Below, one piece after another: positions 1-12,000 of a stretch of DNA of 64,000 bases. Source of the DNA: Mesostigma viride (Eukaryota; Streptophyta; Mesostigmatophyceae; Mesostigmatales; Mesostigmataceae); NCBI GenBank assembly GCA_009746045.1, contig RPFO01000080.1, positions 11,682,467-11,746,466 on the forward strand, in the 5' to 3' direction. The notes below the pieces were generated by a model. It saw only the letters and a program-made list of their open reading frames with translations. It searched no databases and had not been told where the DNA came from. The translations under genes were made by a program, and so were the position numbers. How positions within the stretch are numbered: the first letter of the stretch is position 1; each line of letters starts with the position of its first letter.

Positions 1-395
1 AAAATTGCACATTGCGGCAGCCACCCCTCTCTATTGCCAAGGTAACCGACTAAAACTGAAAACAACTGAAAATCTCCCTCCTTCTGGACTCGGGTGTTGC
101 CCTGCCTGGTTTGATACATCCAGCAATAATTCTGGCACTCGCATGTGGCAGGGAGAACTTCAAGGCATGTTATCGTTTCCCCCCACACCCTATAGAGTTA
201 GTAGCGCTCTTCTCATGATGAGCCAGCATAACTGTGTGGATGTGGTGGGCCATGCACTTTATATTAGTGGGGAAAGGGGGAAGGGGGGGGGGAGGCTGGA
301 TGGGCAGGGGGGCTACATATGGTTATTGGCATAACCGTGGCACTGCAGAGGGCCATTCTTTTCAGTGTACATATGCACCAAGGAGTTCTGTCTCG
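1..395. other. unassigned upstream sequence
   Basis: No exon or repeat is recognised here. A G-rich run at about 268-312 could form a G-quadruplex. The stretch is probably intron of the gene whose first visible exon begins at 2942, because that exon is entered in mid-codon and so needs an upstream exon, perhaps outside the window. Confidence 0.4.
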
Positions 396-407
396 CCGGT
401 GCCCCCT

Positions 408-2742
408 TGCCTCCTTGCCCCCATGCTTGCTTGCCTCCTTGCCCCCTTGCCTCCTTGCCTCCTTGCCTCCTTGCCTCCTTGCCTCCTTGCCCCCTTGCCC
501 CCTTGCCTCCTTGCCTCCTTGCCTCCTTGCCTCCTTGCCTCCTTGCCCCCTTGCCTGCTGGCCTCCTTGCATCCTTGCCTGCTGGCCTCCTTGCCTCCTT
601 GCCTCCTTGCCCCCTTGCCTCGTTGCCTCCTTGCCTCCTTGCCTCCTTGCCTGCTGGCCTCCTTGCCTCCTTGCCTCCTTGCCTGCTGGCCTCCTTGCCT
701 CCTTGCCTCCTTGCCTCCTTGCCTCCTTGCCTCCTTGCCTCCTTGCCTCCTTGCCTCCTTGCCTCCTTGCCTCCTTGCCTCCTTGCCCCCATGCTTGCTT
801 GCCTCCTTGCCCCCTTGCCCCCTTGCCTCCTTGCCTCCTTGCCTCCTTGCCCCCTTGCCTGCTGGCCTCCTTGCCTCCTTGCCTCCTTGCCTCCTTGCCT
901 GCTGGCCTCCTTGCCTCCTTGCCTCCTTGCATCCTTGCCTCCTTGCCTCCTTGCCTCCTTGCCTCCTTGCCTCCTTGCCTCCTTGCCTCCTTGCCTCCTT
1001 GCCTCCTTGCCTCCTTGCCTCCTTGCCTCCTTGCCTCCTTGCCTCCTTGCCTCCTTGCCTGCTTGCCTGCTTGCCTCCTTGCCTCCTTGCCTGCTGGCCT
1101 CCTTGCCTCCTTGCCTCCTTGCCTCCTTGCCTCCTTGCCTCCTTGCCTCCTTGCCTCCTTGCCTCCTTGCCTCCTTGCCCCCATGCTTGCTTGCCTCCTT
1201 GCCCCCTTGCCCCCTTGCCTCCTTGCCTCCTTGCCTCCTTGCCCCCTTGCCTGCTGGCCTCCTTGCCTCCTTGCCTCCTTGCCTGCTGGCCTCCTTGCCT
1301 CCTTGCCTCCTTGCATCCTTGCCTCCTTGCCTCCTTGCCTCCTTGCCTCCTTGCCTCCTTGCCTCCTTGCCTCCTTGCCTGCTTGCCTGCTTGCCTCCTT
1401 GCCTCCTTGCCTCCTTGCCTGCTTGCCTCCTTGCCTCCTTGCCCACTTGCCTGCGTGCCTCCTTGCCTCCTTGCCTCCTTGCCTCCTTGCCTCCTTGCCT
1501 CCTTGCCTCCTTGCCTCCTTGCCTCCTTGCCTCCTTGCCTCCTTGCCTCCTTGCCTCCTTGCCTCCTTGCCTCCTTGCCTCCTTGCCTCCTTGCCTCCTT
1601 GCCTCCTTGCCCACTTGCCTGCGTGCCCCTTGCCTGCGTGTCCCTTGCCTGCTTGCCTCCTTGCCTGCTTGCCTCCTTGCCTCCTTGCCTCCTTGCCTCC
1701 TTGCCTCCTTGCCTCCTTGCCTCCTTGCCTCCTTGCCTCCTTGCCTCCTTGCCTCCTTGCCTCCTTGCCTCCTTGCCTCCTTGCCTCCTTGCCTCCTTGC
1801 CTCCTTGCCTCCTTGCCTCCTTGCCTGCTTGCCTGCTTGCCTGCTTGCCTCCTTGCCTCGTTGCCTCCTTGCCCACTTGCCTGCGTGCCCCTTGCCTCCT
1901 TGCCTCCTTGCCTCCTTGCCTCCTTGCCTCCTTGCCTCCTTGCCTCCTTGCCTCCTTGCCTCCTTGCCTCCTTGCCTCCTTGCCTCCTTGCCTCCTTGCC
2001 TCCTTGCCTCCTTGCCTCCTTGCCTCCTTGCCTCCTTGCCTCCTTGCCTCCTTGCCTCCTTGCCTCCTTGCCTCCTTGCCTGCTTGCCTGCTTGCCTCCT
2101 TGCCTCCTTGCCTCCTTGCCTCCTTGCCTCCTTGCCTCCTTGCCTCCTTGCCTCCTTGCCTCCTTGCCTCCTTGCCTCCTTGCCTCCTTGCCTCCTTGCC
2201 TCCTTGCCTCCTTGCCTCCTTGCCTCCTTGCCTCCTTGCCTCCTTGCCTCCTTGCCTCCTTGCCTCCTTGCCTCCTTGCCCCTTGCCTCCTTGCCTCCTT
2301 GCCTCCTTGCCTCCTTGCCTCCTTGCCTCCTTGCCTCCTTGCCTCCTTGCCTCCTTGCCTCCTTGCCTCCTTGCCTCCTTGCCTCCTTGCCTCCTTGCCC
2401 CCTTGCCTGCTGGCCTCCTTGCCTCCTTGCCTCCTTGCCTCCTTGCCTCCTTGCCTCCTTGCCTCCTTGCCTCCTTGCCTCCTTGCCTCCTTGCCTCCTT
2501 GCCCACTTGCCTGCGTGCCCCTTGCCTGCGTGTCCCTTGCCCACTTGCCTGCTTGCCTGCTTGCCTGCTTGCCTGCTTGCCTGCTTGCCTGCTTGCCTGC
2601 TTGCCTGCTTGCCTCCTTGCCTGCTTGCCTCCTTGCCTGCTTGCCCACTTGCCTGCTTGCCCACTTGCCTGCGTGCCCCTTGCCTGCTTGCCTCCTTGCC
2701 TCCTTGCCTCCTTGCCTCCTTGCCTCGTTGCCTCCTTGCCCG
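408..2742. repeat. 8-bp minisatellite (CCTCCTTG)n
   Basis: About 2.3 kb of an 8-base unit, ttgcctcc, with scattered variants (ttgcctgc, ttgccccc, tggcctcc, ttgcccac, cgtgcccc) that recur in blocks. Eight is not a multiple of three, so all three plus frames read the same eight-residue cycle without stops, and the minus frames are open too. The long open frames are a by-product of the unit and not genes. The right end passes into decayed copies (tgcttgcctgc) up to about 2920. Confidence 0.95.
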
Positions 2743-2941
2743 TGAGGATTCCAGGAAGCACATCGACAGGCCTGCTCGCTTGCTGCCTGCGTTGCTTGTT
2801 GCTTGCCTGCGCGGTCGGTTGCTTGCATATTCGCTTGCATACTTCACCGGTCCAGGTCTCGTAGGGACAACGTTGAGATGCTTGCATATTTGCTTGCTTG
2901 CGCTCGCTTGCCTGTGCATGCCCTCACTTTCGGCCTCGCAG

Positions 2942-3035
2942 GAAGCACATTGAGATGCTGCTGCGCCACCTGGACAACCCGGAGAGTGCCCACGTGGCCA
3001 TCGCCACGCACGGCATGCTGCTCAAGCTGCACGAG
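2942..3035 (+). CDS. unknown gene, visible exon 1
   Basis: Acceptor ctcgcag before 2942 and donor GTGAGT after 3035. The exon is entered at the last base of a codon and gives 31 residues starting [17 protein letters not shown], an amphipathic helix-like stretch. Bases 2750-2766 (ccaggaagcacatcga) resemble the acceptor and first bases of this exon. Confidence 0.75.
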
Positions 3036-6000
3036 GTGAGTGAATGTATAATTTTGTACTAGGGCAAGGTAAATCATGTATAGCTATGCTATGCTATAGG
3101 CTATGCTATGCTAAACTCACAGCATGCTGCTCAAGCCGCCCGATGTGAGTTTTATATGTCACATTCTGTCATATCTTCCCCACCTATGACGGGCTCCCCT
3201 TAGCTGGGAGTTGCCCGAGACTCTGGGTGGTGCAGGTGCCCTAGTGCACCTAGAGCAAGTGTTGTTTACGTTCCCACCCTTGCAGGAAGTAGCTTAGAAT
3301 GTATTATAGGCTCATATGCCCCCTCTCTGGGCTATGTGCTACATATACTCCCAACGGAGTTATGTTCCTAATTAATTAATGAATTAATTCTGTCATAAGT
3401 CAAGGTTAATCATACACCCACGCTATGGACAAAGTGAGCCCCCAGCGTGGAGCAAGCAGCATGCTGTGAGTTTAGCATAGCATAGCATAACCTAGGCTGG
3501 GGTGCTGCTGAACCTGCACGAGGTGAATTTGTTAGAAGCTCAATGCGACAGGTCAAGGTAAACAATAAACTATGATGTATGACTTGGTTCATACTCCTCC
3601 CATTAATTGTCATCCGGAGGTCTAAGGTCTTGCTTTCGTTCTTGGCATCGTATTTGTCTCCTTTGACTGCTGTTTCCATCAGCTGTTGTTTGCATGATTT
3701 GTTGTTTTCATGCACTGTTGAATCCATTAAATGTTGTTTCCATTCACGGTTGTTTCCATCAACAGTTATTCCGTCAAGTGTAGTTTCCACTATCTTTTGT
3801 CTCCTTTAACTGTGGTGTCCTTTATCTGTCTCCTTAATGGCTGTCTTCACTATCTGTCGTCTCCTTGAACGGTTGTTTCTAGTATCGAGAATGCGCCTTA
3901 TCTCCCGGAATATCATGGCATATCATGGCATATCATGGCACATGGCACATCATTCGTTCCCATAGCAGAATTTTGTCAGCACGTATTCATCGGTGACCAA
4001 GTCACCAAAACTATCTAACAGGCTTGCATTCCTATTGTTCATGACCACCCACCCTATCGCAGACCTTTCCTCGCGTCCGCATCGTCAGCGACGACAGCGA
4101 GGCAGCGGGCCCACCACGCATCGTCATCAATGCGGATGTAAGTATGTTCAAGTGGGCAAGCGCTACTATGAAACTTTGGGTACCCTACCAAGTATACACG
4201 TGGGCAAGGGTTACTATGCAACATGTTCAAGTGGGCAAGCGCTACTATGAAACTTTGGGTACCCTACCAAGTATACAAGTGGGCAAGGGTTACTATGCAA
4301 CATGTTCAAGTGGGCAAGCGCTACTATGAAACTTTGGGTACCCTACCAAGTATACAAGTGGGCAAGGGTTACTATGCAACATGCACAAGTGGGCAAGCGC
4401 TACTATGAAACTTTGGGTACCCTACCAAGTATACAAGTGGGCAAGGGTTACTATGCAACATGCACAAGTGGGCTAGTATCCTTATACATACTTGCGGATG
4501 TAAGTATGTATGAACAAAACACTGCTGTCAGATGTCTACGGATTGTGGTGGCATGTCCTCCGCGCTGGCGCTTGTCACGTTGATAGCAAATCTTCCTCTA
4601 TGTGACATGACTGGCATTTGGTGCCATGCCAGCGTCCGTCACATCGATGACGGTTGTTTCCATGCCAGCGCTGTCACATCGATGGCGGTTGGTTCCATGC
4701 CAGCGTCTGTCACATCGATGGCGGTTGGTTCCATGCCAGCGTCTGTCACATCGATGGCGGTTGGTTCCATGCCAGCGTCTGTCACATCGATGGCGTTTGG
4801 TTCCATGCCAGCGTCTGTCACATTGATGGCGTTTGGTTCCATGCCAGCGTCTGTCACATCGATGGCGTTTGGTTGCATGCCAGCGTCTGTTTTCATCGAT
4901 GGCATTTAGTTCTAACTCCTACTTCCCTATATGGCTTGCATCCCTCACCATGTGCTCGCCGCGTGCGGATGACAGAGCTACTCCCCGGCTGCGAGCCAGG
5001 CCCTCGATGACGCCACCGAGGCCACGTCTGACGGACGCAAGAAGCTCTCCAACGCGGCGCAGCCAGGGCTTGCGCAGTTCCAGGTGGGTGGCCAGTTGTT
5101 TGGGCAGCGCCACAAAAATATCGGTTTTCTCTGAATAAAGTTAAATTAACGCATGCGGGAAGGATACGGCCGCTATGCCTTGGCCTGCATGTGGAAGGCT
5201 GTCTGCGACATGGGCTGACTAATTCGATCTGTACAAAGGGTTTCATGCTGGCCTGAATTTTCCTTGGATGACCCGGTTGTTTGCAAGGGTCCATGGCTAT
5301 GAATTAGTGGTCCGAAAAAATTAATTGTAGATTTTACACGACTTGCTTGCAAAGATTCGTATTTGGTTGCACCGGCTGAGATTAGCTAGGGACCTGTAGG
5401 GTCAGCTGGTTGCTTAACGAATCTTTGACTGATTTGGTTTTTTTAATTGAGTCGTGCAGGAGTGATTAATTATTGTATGGTGGACTCGGATCGGCCCAAG
5501 GGGTCGATGAGCGAGTTTTATGTTTGTCAGTCTTGAGAACCTGGTGCGACTACCTCTACGGTTAACACACTAGCCTGGGGGTGTGTGGTCACTTTATTTG
5601 TAGTGGCGTTTTCAGCACTATTCAGGCCAGCGCGTGACGCATGCCGGTGTTAATTAATTTAGGATGATGTCAGCTTGTGTGTCGGCGGACCATGTCTTAA
5701 GCAAGCTAGGCTGCCAAGGATCCGCAGTTGTTTCTTTTGTACAATGGCGGCAATGGCCGCCTGTGCAAAATTGCACATTCTAGCGCGGGTTGCATCTGTC
5801 TTGTAGCCGAGGCAGATGGTGGCACAACCGCTAAGTTGTTCGACCAAGCATTGCTGAGTTGGTCGTGCAACGGAAAGAAAATTGTAATTTACCCCCATGT
5901 CGTTATCCCCGGCTGCGGGTCTTTTTGGGCGAAGGATGGGGCGCTACTTCGGCGGTTTGACCAGCTTCGGCGGAGCTGTTCATAAGTTTCTAAAACAGCT

Positions 6001-9000
6001 CTAGTGCCACATCGCAGGCCTGCCACCTTGCGATGGTGTGTGTGTCGTGACCTGGACTCTCAAGGTCACGACCCAGGTTCCTGTCCGAGACGGCCTGTTT
6101 TCATAAATTATTTTTTGTGGCGGCAGGTCTGTTGTCCAGTTGCCCCTGCCGAGGAGGGGTAGTTGGGGACTACAGGAGCTGCGCGAGGGTTGCGCTCCGA
6201 AGCTAAAAATTATTTCCTATTGAGAGACTCGAGTGGGGGAGGGCGTCTTAGGGAGGTGAGGCAACGCCAGGCTTTTGTCCTTCCTTTTTTCGTCTCGGCA
6301 CCTGCTGCGCAGCTCAGTCTATCTTGATGTCGTAAATCCTCTTTCCTTTTTGGATAATTCCGGAATTTCAAAATGCTGGCTCTTTTTGGGGGCTTGCTTT
6401 GGGGTGGTCACCGGCTTGTGTCGCATTGTAACCAGCAAGCCCCTGCGGGGGTTAAATAAAGCCTAGCGCGGCCTGAGTCGCCATTTAAGATGTTGCGACA
6501 CGCTCTTTAGCGCATGGTGGTCATGAGATTAATCTGCGCAGTGGGGTTGGCACCAGGGGGGGTAATGGGGTGGATGCTTCTTGCTTCCGCGTGCGGATTG
6601 AGAAACCTTAAGGCCACTGTTAACTGCTGCATTTGTGGCAGGGCTTCACTTATTGTATTCAATCAAATGCTGGTCTTCTTGGGAGCTTAGTGATCTTAAT
6701 CGGTTTTCTCTGAATGTAGTTCAATTTACGCATGCATGAAAACATAGGGCCTGCATGTGGAAGGCTGTCTGCGACATGGGCTGACTAATTCGATCTGTAC
6801 AATGGGTTTCATGCTCGCCTGAATTTTCCTTGGATGACCCGGTTGTTTATAAGGGTCGGTGGCTATTGATTAGTGGTCCGAAAAAATTAATTGTAGGTTT
6901 TATACGACTTGTTTGCAAAGATTCGTATTTGGTTGCACCGGCTGAAATTAGCTAGGGACCTGTAGGGTCGGCTGGTTGCTTAACGAATCTTTGACTGATT
7001 TGTTTTTTTTTTAGTGAGTCGTGATTAATATTGTATGGTGGACTCGGACCGGCCCAAGGGGTCGATGGGCGAGTTTATGTTTGTCAGTCTTGAGAACCTT
7101 GTACGACTACCTGTACGGTTAACGCACTAGCCTGGCGGTGCGTGGTCACGTTATTTGTAGTGGCTTTTTCAGCAATGTTCAGGCCGGCGCGTGGCGCATG
7201 CAGGTGTTAATTAATTAAGGATGATGTCAGCTTAAATTTAAGAATGATGTCAGTAAAATATTGGCAGCGGCACAAAGAGAAAGTAGTAAGTAAGATGTGG
7301 GCAGGGGCACGAAAAAATAAAGTAGTAAGTACAATTGGGGCAGTGCCACGAAAGTAAAGTAGTAAGTAAACTTTGGGCTGCGCTACAAACTTTACTTAGC
7401 ACATGCTGTAAGCAAAGAAACAAGCAAATATGCAGGGGAGGCACAGTTAAGGGTTTTAACCCTAAACCCTAAACAAGCAAATATGCAGGGGAGGCACATT
7501 TCAAGCTATGGCATCGCAAGGCAACCCGCAAGGCTGTTGGATTGTGAAAATGTGGAGGGGGTGAGAACTCTTCGGCCCTTCCTGGCTATTCCTGCAGTGG
7601 ACTGCCCTCCTGATAGGTTAGACTGTCTTACGCGCTTGCACACGCACCTTCCCAGCGCGTGGCTTTTCTTTGTGCCGGGGGAGAGGCAGTTCAAGGCGCG
7701 CGGCCTGTCGTCTTTCATGCTTATGCGATTTCCCAGTGGGTGGCCTGTTGTTTCTAATGCTTCCTTGCACACCTTCCCCTTGTCTCTAATGCTTGCACAC
7801 CTTCCCCGTGTGTCATCCCTTCCTATTCCTGCAAAAGCATTCTAGGGTGGGAGGTAATTGGGGACCTTGTCTTAAATTTGTCCCAAACAATCTGCACAAA
7901 AGCCTGCTGGGTGCGCGGTTTCTGGACTCCGTTGTTAGATCTGCGCAAAACACTTCTGGGTGAATCTCCCCCGTTGTCGCAGTGGCGCAGACCTCACCCA
8001 GAGCATCGTCAGCGTGAGCAAGCGAACCGTGCTCTCTAATTCCGTGTTGCGGTATAGTACTCCCTACCAATTCATGATGGCGGGTCGACGTGCACCGAGC
8101 GCTTGTGCAAACACACGCACGGTTTGTGTCTGCAGCGTGTGCGTGCTGCGGCAAGTAGCACCTGTCGGCTTGCCGATAATATAATGACCATCGCCATGTT
8201 ATAAAGGGCGACTGCCATGCTACAATGCTACTCACGACAGGTTGCACAGTGCATGCGATGAGCTACCAAAAATCCCTATGCTTCTGACGTTGACAATTCA
8301 ACATCATCAACAGGCACTTGTCTTGTTCGGTCCCACAGCCCATTCACATCCCCTTCCCTATACATCATGTCCTCAATTTTTCCTATGCGCCCTCATCTCC
8401 TTTCCTATGCATCATATCCTCAATTTTTCCTATGCGCCCTCATCTCCTTCCCTATACATCATGTCCTCAATTTTTCCTATGCGCCCTCATCTCCTTCCCT
8501 ATACATCATGTCCTCAATTTTTCCTATGCGCCCTCATCTCCTTCCCTATACATCATATCCTCAATTTTTCCTATGCGCCCTCATCTCCTTCCCTATACAT
8601 CATATCCTCAGTTTTTTCTATGCGCCCTCATCTCCTTTCCTATGCATCATATCCTCAGTTTTTTCTATGCGCCCTGGTCTCCTTCCCTATACATCATATC
8701 CTTACTCCCTCCTTTCCGCCCTCGTCACCACGATTCCTCCCTCAGACCTCCTCTCAATATGCCTCCTCATCCTCCTCCCGCTTCTTCCTGAGATCCCACC
8801 CCTCTCCGTTCATGCATGGCTTTGGGCCCCACTCTGTATATGGCTTTGCGCCCCCCAACTCGCACATGACTTTGCGCCCCCCCCCCCCTGTCTGCGCATG
8901 GCCCGCCCCCCTTGTTTCCCGGACGGAACCATCACCCTCCCTCCTATATTACCCCGGAACCAGTATTTCCCTCCCTCCTATACTAACCCCGGAACCCATA

Positions 9001-12000
9001 TCACCCTCCCTCCTATACTAACCCCGGAACCCGTATTACCACCCTCCTATATTTCCCCGGAACCCGTATCAACCCAATGACTTTTCTCCCAGGACATCGT
9101 CGCGCTGGTCAGCCGCCTCCGTAAAGGGCTAGAGTGGCTGGCGGCTCCAACCCCAGAGGCCTTGGCCGCCCTCCCCAACGATGCCGCGCCAGGCCGTGGT
9201 GGGGCAAAGCCACTAAAGAAAAAAGCCGACGCGGGCGTTGGGGCCTCATCATCCCGCGGGGCAAAAAATGCCAAGGAGGCAGAGCTGCTCGCAAAGGCGG
9301 CTCGTGCAGGGGGGGCGTCAGGGTCGGCGGCGGGTGCGGGCGGCGCGGGCGGCAGCAGCGTCATGTTCTCTCACGGCATCGAACAGGACAAAGGGAGTGA
9401 CCACCGGCAGGCGACACATGGGGATGAGATGGAGTGGACGGAGCTCAAGGTGGGTCGGGGGTACTATCAGGAACTGAATTGAATTAGAGTGACCAAGCCA
9501 TACTCATTCGATCTCAGTGGGCAGTTTCATGGCATCAGTACACGGTGTACGCACAAGGCATTGGCACATGGTTTGTGTAAGGTGGAGGAGCTCGAGGTGA
9601 GGCTGCAGGTTATTCTGGGGTGTTTGTGAGGCGAAAACTTGCATGGGATAAGCAGTAAACAGTTTGCATATGGATGCAGTTTTCGTGTGTGAGTAGACGG
9701 AGCTCAAATTTAATGGGTAGGTTTGTGAGGGGGCGAGGTTGAACGAGAATTTGCAGTATTGCGGCACAAGTACACGGTAAGTACCAACCAAGGCATGAGA
9801 TCCACGCATGTTTTTTGGGGGATGCGATGAGCTCACTATGGGCTGGCGGTTGTGCTGGTGGAGTTTACTGTGGTAGAGTAAGGCTGTGAATGCCATGGTT
9901 GTGCTATTAGTGTGCCATTAGTGTGCTGTTAGTGTGCTATTAGTGTGCTATTAGTGTGCTATCAGTGTGCTATTAGTGTGCTATTAGTGTGCTTTTTTGC
10001 GTGCTATTTACCATCTGCGCGCTGGTATTCCGTGGACTAGAACTTCTGCTTTGAGGGTATTCGAGGCCAGGCTGGCGTATGGGCGGCTGCCAGGTCGCAC
10101 ATGGACAGCTAGGCTTGTAACAAGCAATCAACAGGTCAGCAACATCTGGTATCGAGTTTCCTTGTTGCCTGCTCCCGGTGCCATTTGTTCGCGTTCGTGT
10201 CCCCATCGAGTGTCCCCTCGCCTGCTCCCTCACCGGTGCCATTTGTTCGCGTTCGTGTCCCCATCGAGTGTCCCCTCGCCTGCTCCCTCACCGGTGCCAT
10301 TTGTTCGCGTTCGTGTCCCCATCGAGTGTCCCCTCACCTGTTCCCTCACCGGTGCCGTTTGTCCGCGTTCGTGTCCCCATCGAGTGTCCCCTCGCCTGCT
10401 CCCTCACCGGTGCCATTTGTCCGCGTTCGTGTCCCCATCGAGTGTCCCCTCGCCTGCTCCCTCACCGGTGCCATTTGTTCGCGTTCGTGTCCCCATCGAG
10501 TGTCCCCTCGCCTGCTCCCTCACCGGTGCCGTTTGTCCGCGTTCGTGTCCCCATCGAGTGTCCCCTCGCCTGCTCCCTCACCGGTGCCATTTGTCCGCGT
10601 TCGTGTCCCCATCGAGTGTCCCCTCACCTGTTCCCTCACCGGTGCCGTTTGTCCGCGTTCGTGTTTCCTCACCTGTTCCCTCACCGGTGCCGTTTGTCCG
10701 CGTTCGTGTTTCCTCACCTGTTCCCTCACCGGTGCCGTTTGTTCGCGTTCGTGTTTCCTCACCTGTTCCCTCACCGGTGCCGTTTGTTCGCGTTCGTGTT
10801 TCCTCACCTGTTCCCTCACCGGTGCCGTTTGTCCGCGTTCGTGTTTCCTCACCTGTTCCCTCACCGGTGCCATTTGTCCGCGTTCGTGTTTCCTCACCTG
10901 TTCCCTCACCGGTGCCGTTTGTCCGCGTTCGTGTTTCCTCACCTGTTCCCTCACCGGTGCCGTTTGTTCGCGTTCGTGTTTCCTCACCTGTTCCCTCACC
11001 GGTGCCGTTTGTTCGCGTTCGTGTTTCCTCACCTGTTCCCTCACCGGTGCCGTTTGTTCGCGTTCGTGTTTCCTCACCTGTTCCCTCACCGGTGCCGTTT
11101 GTCCGCGTTCGTGTTTCCTCACCTGTTCCCTCACCGGTGCCGTTTGTTCGCGTTCGTGTCCCCATCGAGTGTCCCCTCGCCTGCTCCCTCACCGGTGCCG
11201 TTTGTCCGCGTTCGTGTCCCCATCGAGTGTCCCCTCGCCTGCTCCCTCACCGGTGCCATTTGTCCGCGTTCGTGTCCCCATCGAGTGTCCCCTCACCTGT
11301 TCCCTCACCGGTGCCGTTTGTCCGCGTTCGTGTTTCCTCACCTGTTCCCTCACCGGTGCCGTTTGTCCGCGTTCGTGTTTCCTCACCTGTTCCCTCACCG
11401 GTGCCGTTTGTCCGCGTTCGTGTTTCCTCACCTGTTCCCTCACCGGTGCCGTTTGTTCGCGTTCGTGTTTCCTCACCTGTTCCCTCACCGGTGCCGTTTG
11501 TCCGCGTTCGTGTTTCCTCACCTGTTCCCTCACCGGTGCCGTTTGTTCGCGTTCGTGTTTCCTCACCTGTTCCCTCACCGGTGCCGTTTGTTCGCGTTCG
11601 TGTTTCCTCACCTGTTCCCTCACCGGTGCCGTTTGTCCGCGTTCATGTTTCCTCACCTGTTCCCTCACCGGTGCCGTTTGTTCGCGTTCGTGTTTCCTCA
11701 CCTGTTCCCTCACCGGTGCCGTTTGTCCGCGTTCGTGTTTCCTCACCTGTTCCCTCACCGGTGCCGTTTGTCCGCGTTCGTGTTTCCTCACCTGTTCCCT
11801 CACCGGTGCCGTTTGTCCGCGTTCGTGTCCTCACCTGTTCCCTCACCGGTGCCGTTTGTCCGCGTTCGTGTTTCCTCACCTGTTCCCTCACCGGTGCCGT
11901 TTGTCCGCGTTCGTGTTTCCTCACCTGTTCCCTCACCGGTGCCGTTTGTCCGCGTTCGTGTTTCCTCACCTGTTCCCTCACCGGTGCCGTTTGTTCGCGT

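Larger units (their letters stand above)
5120..7233. mobile_element. LTR-like element: 0.55-kb direct repeats around a 1.0-kb interior
   Basis: Bases 5120-5676 and 6699-7233 are diverged copies of one sequence, starting atcggttttctctgaat and ending gatgatgtcagctt. They share long blocks such as gactaattcgatctgtaca. The 1.02-kb interior (5677-6698) has no long open frame. The layout resembles a short non-coding LTR element (TRIM/LARD type), but I see no clear TG...CA ends, primer-binding site or purine tract. A segmental duplication is equally possible. Confidence 0.5.

Noticed and set aside
234-2953. Six long open frames in all phases (Cys-Leu-Leu-Ala-Ser-Leu-Pro-Pro type and Gly-Gly-Lys-Glu-Ala-Arg-Arg-Gln type)
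   Set aside because: By-products of the 8-bp minisatellite; identical cycles appear in each frame.
4144-4905. CRISPR-like regularly spaced repeats
   Set aside because: The units are contiguous tandem repeats without unique spacers, in an intron-rich eukaryotic context.
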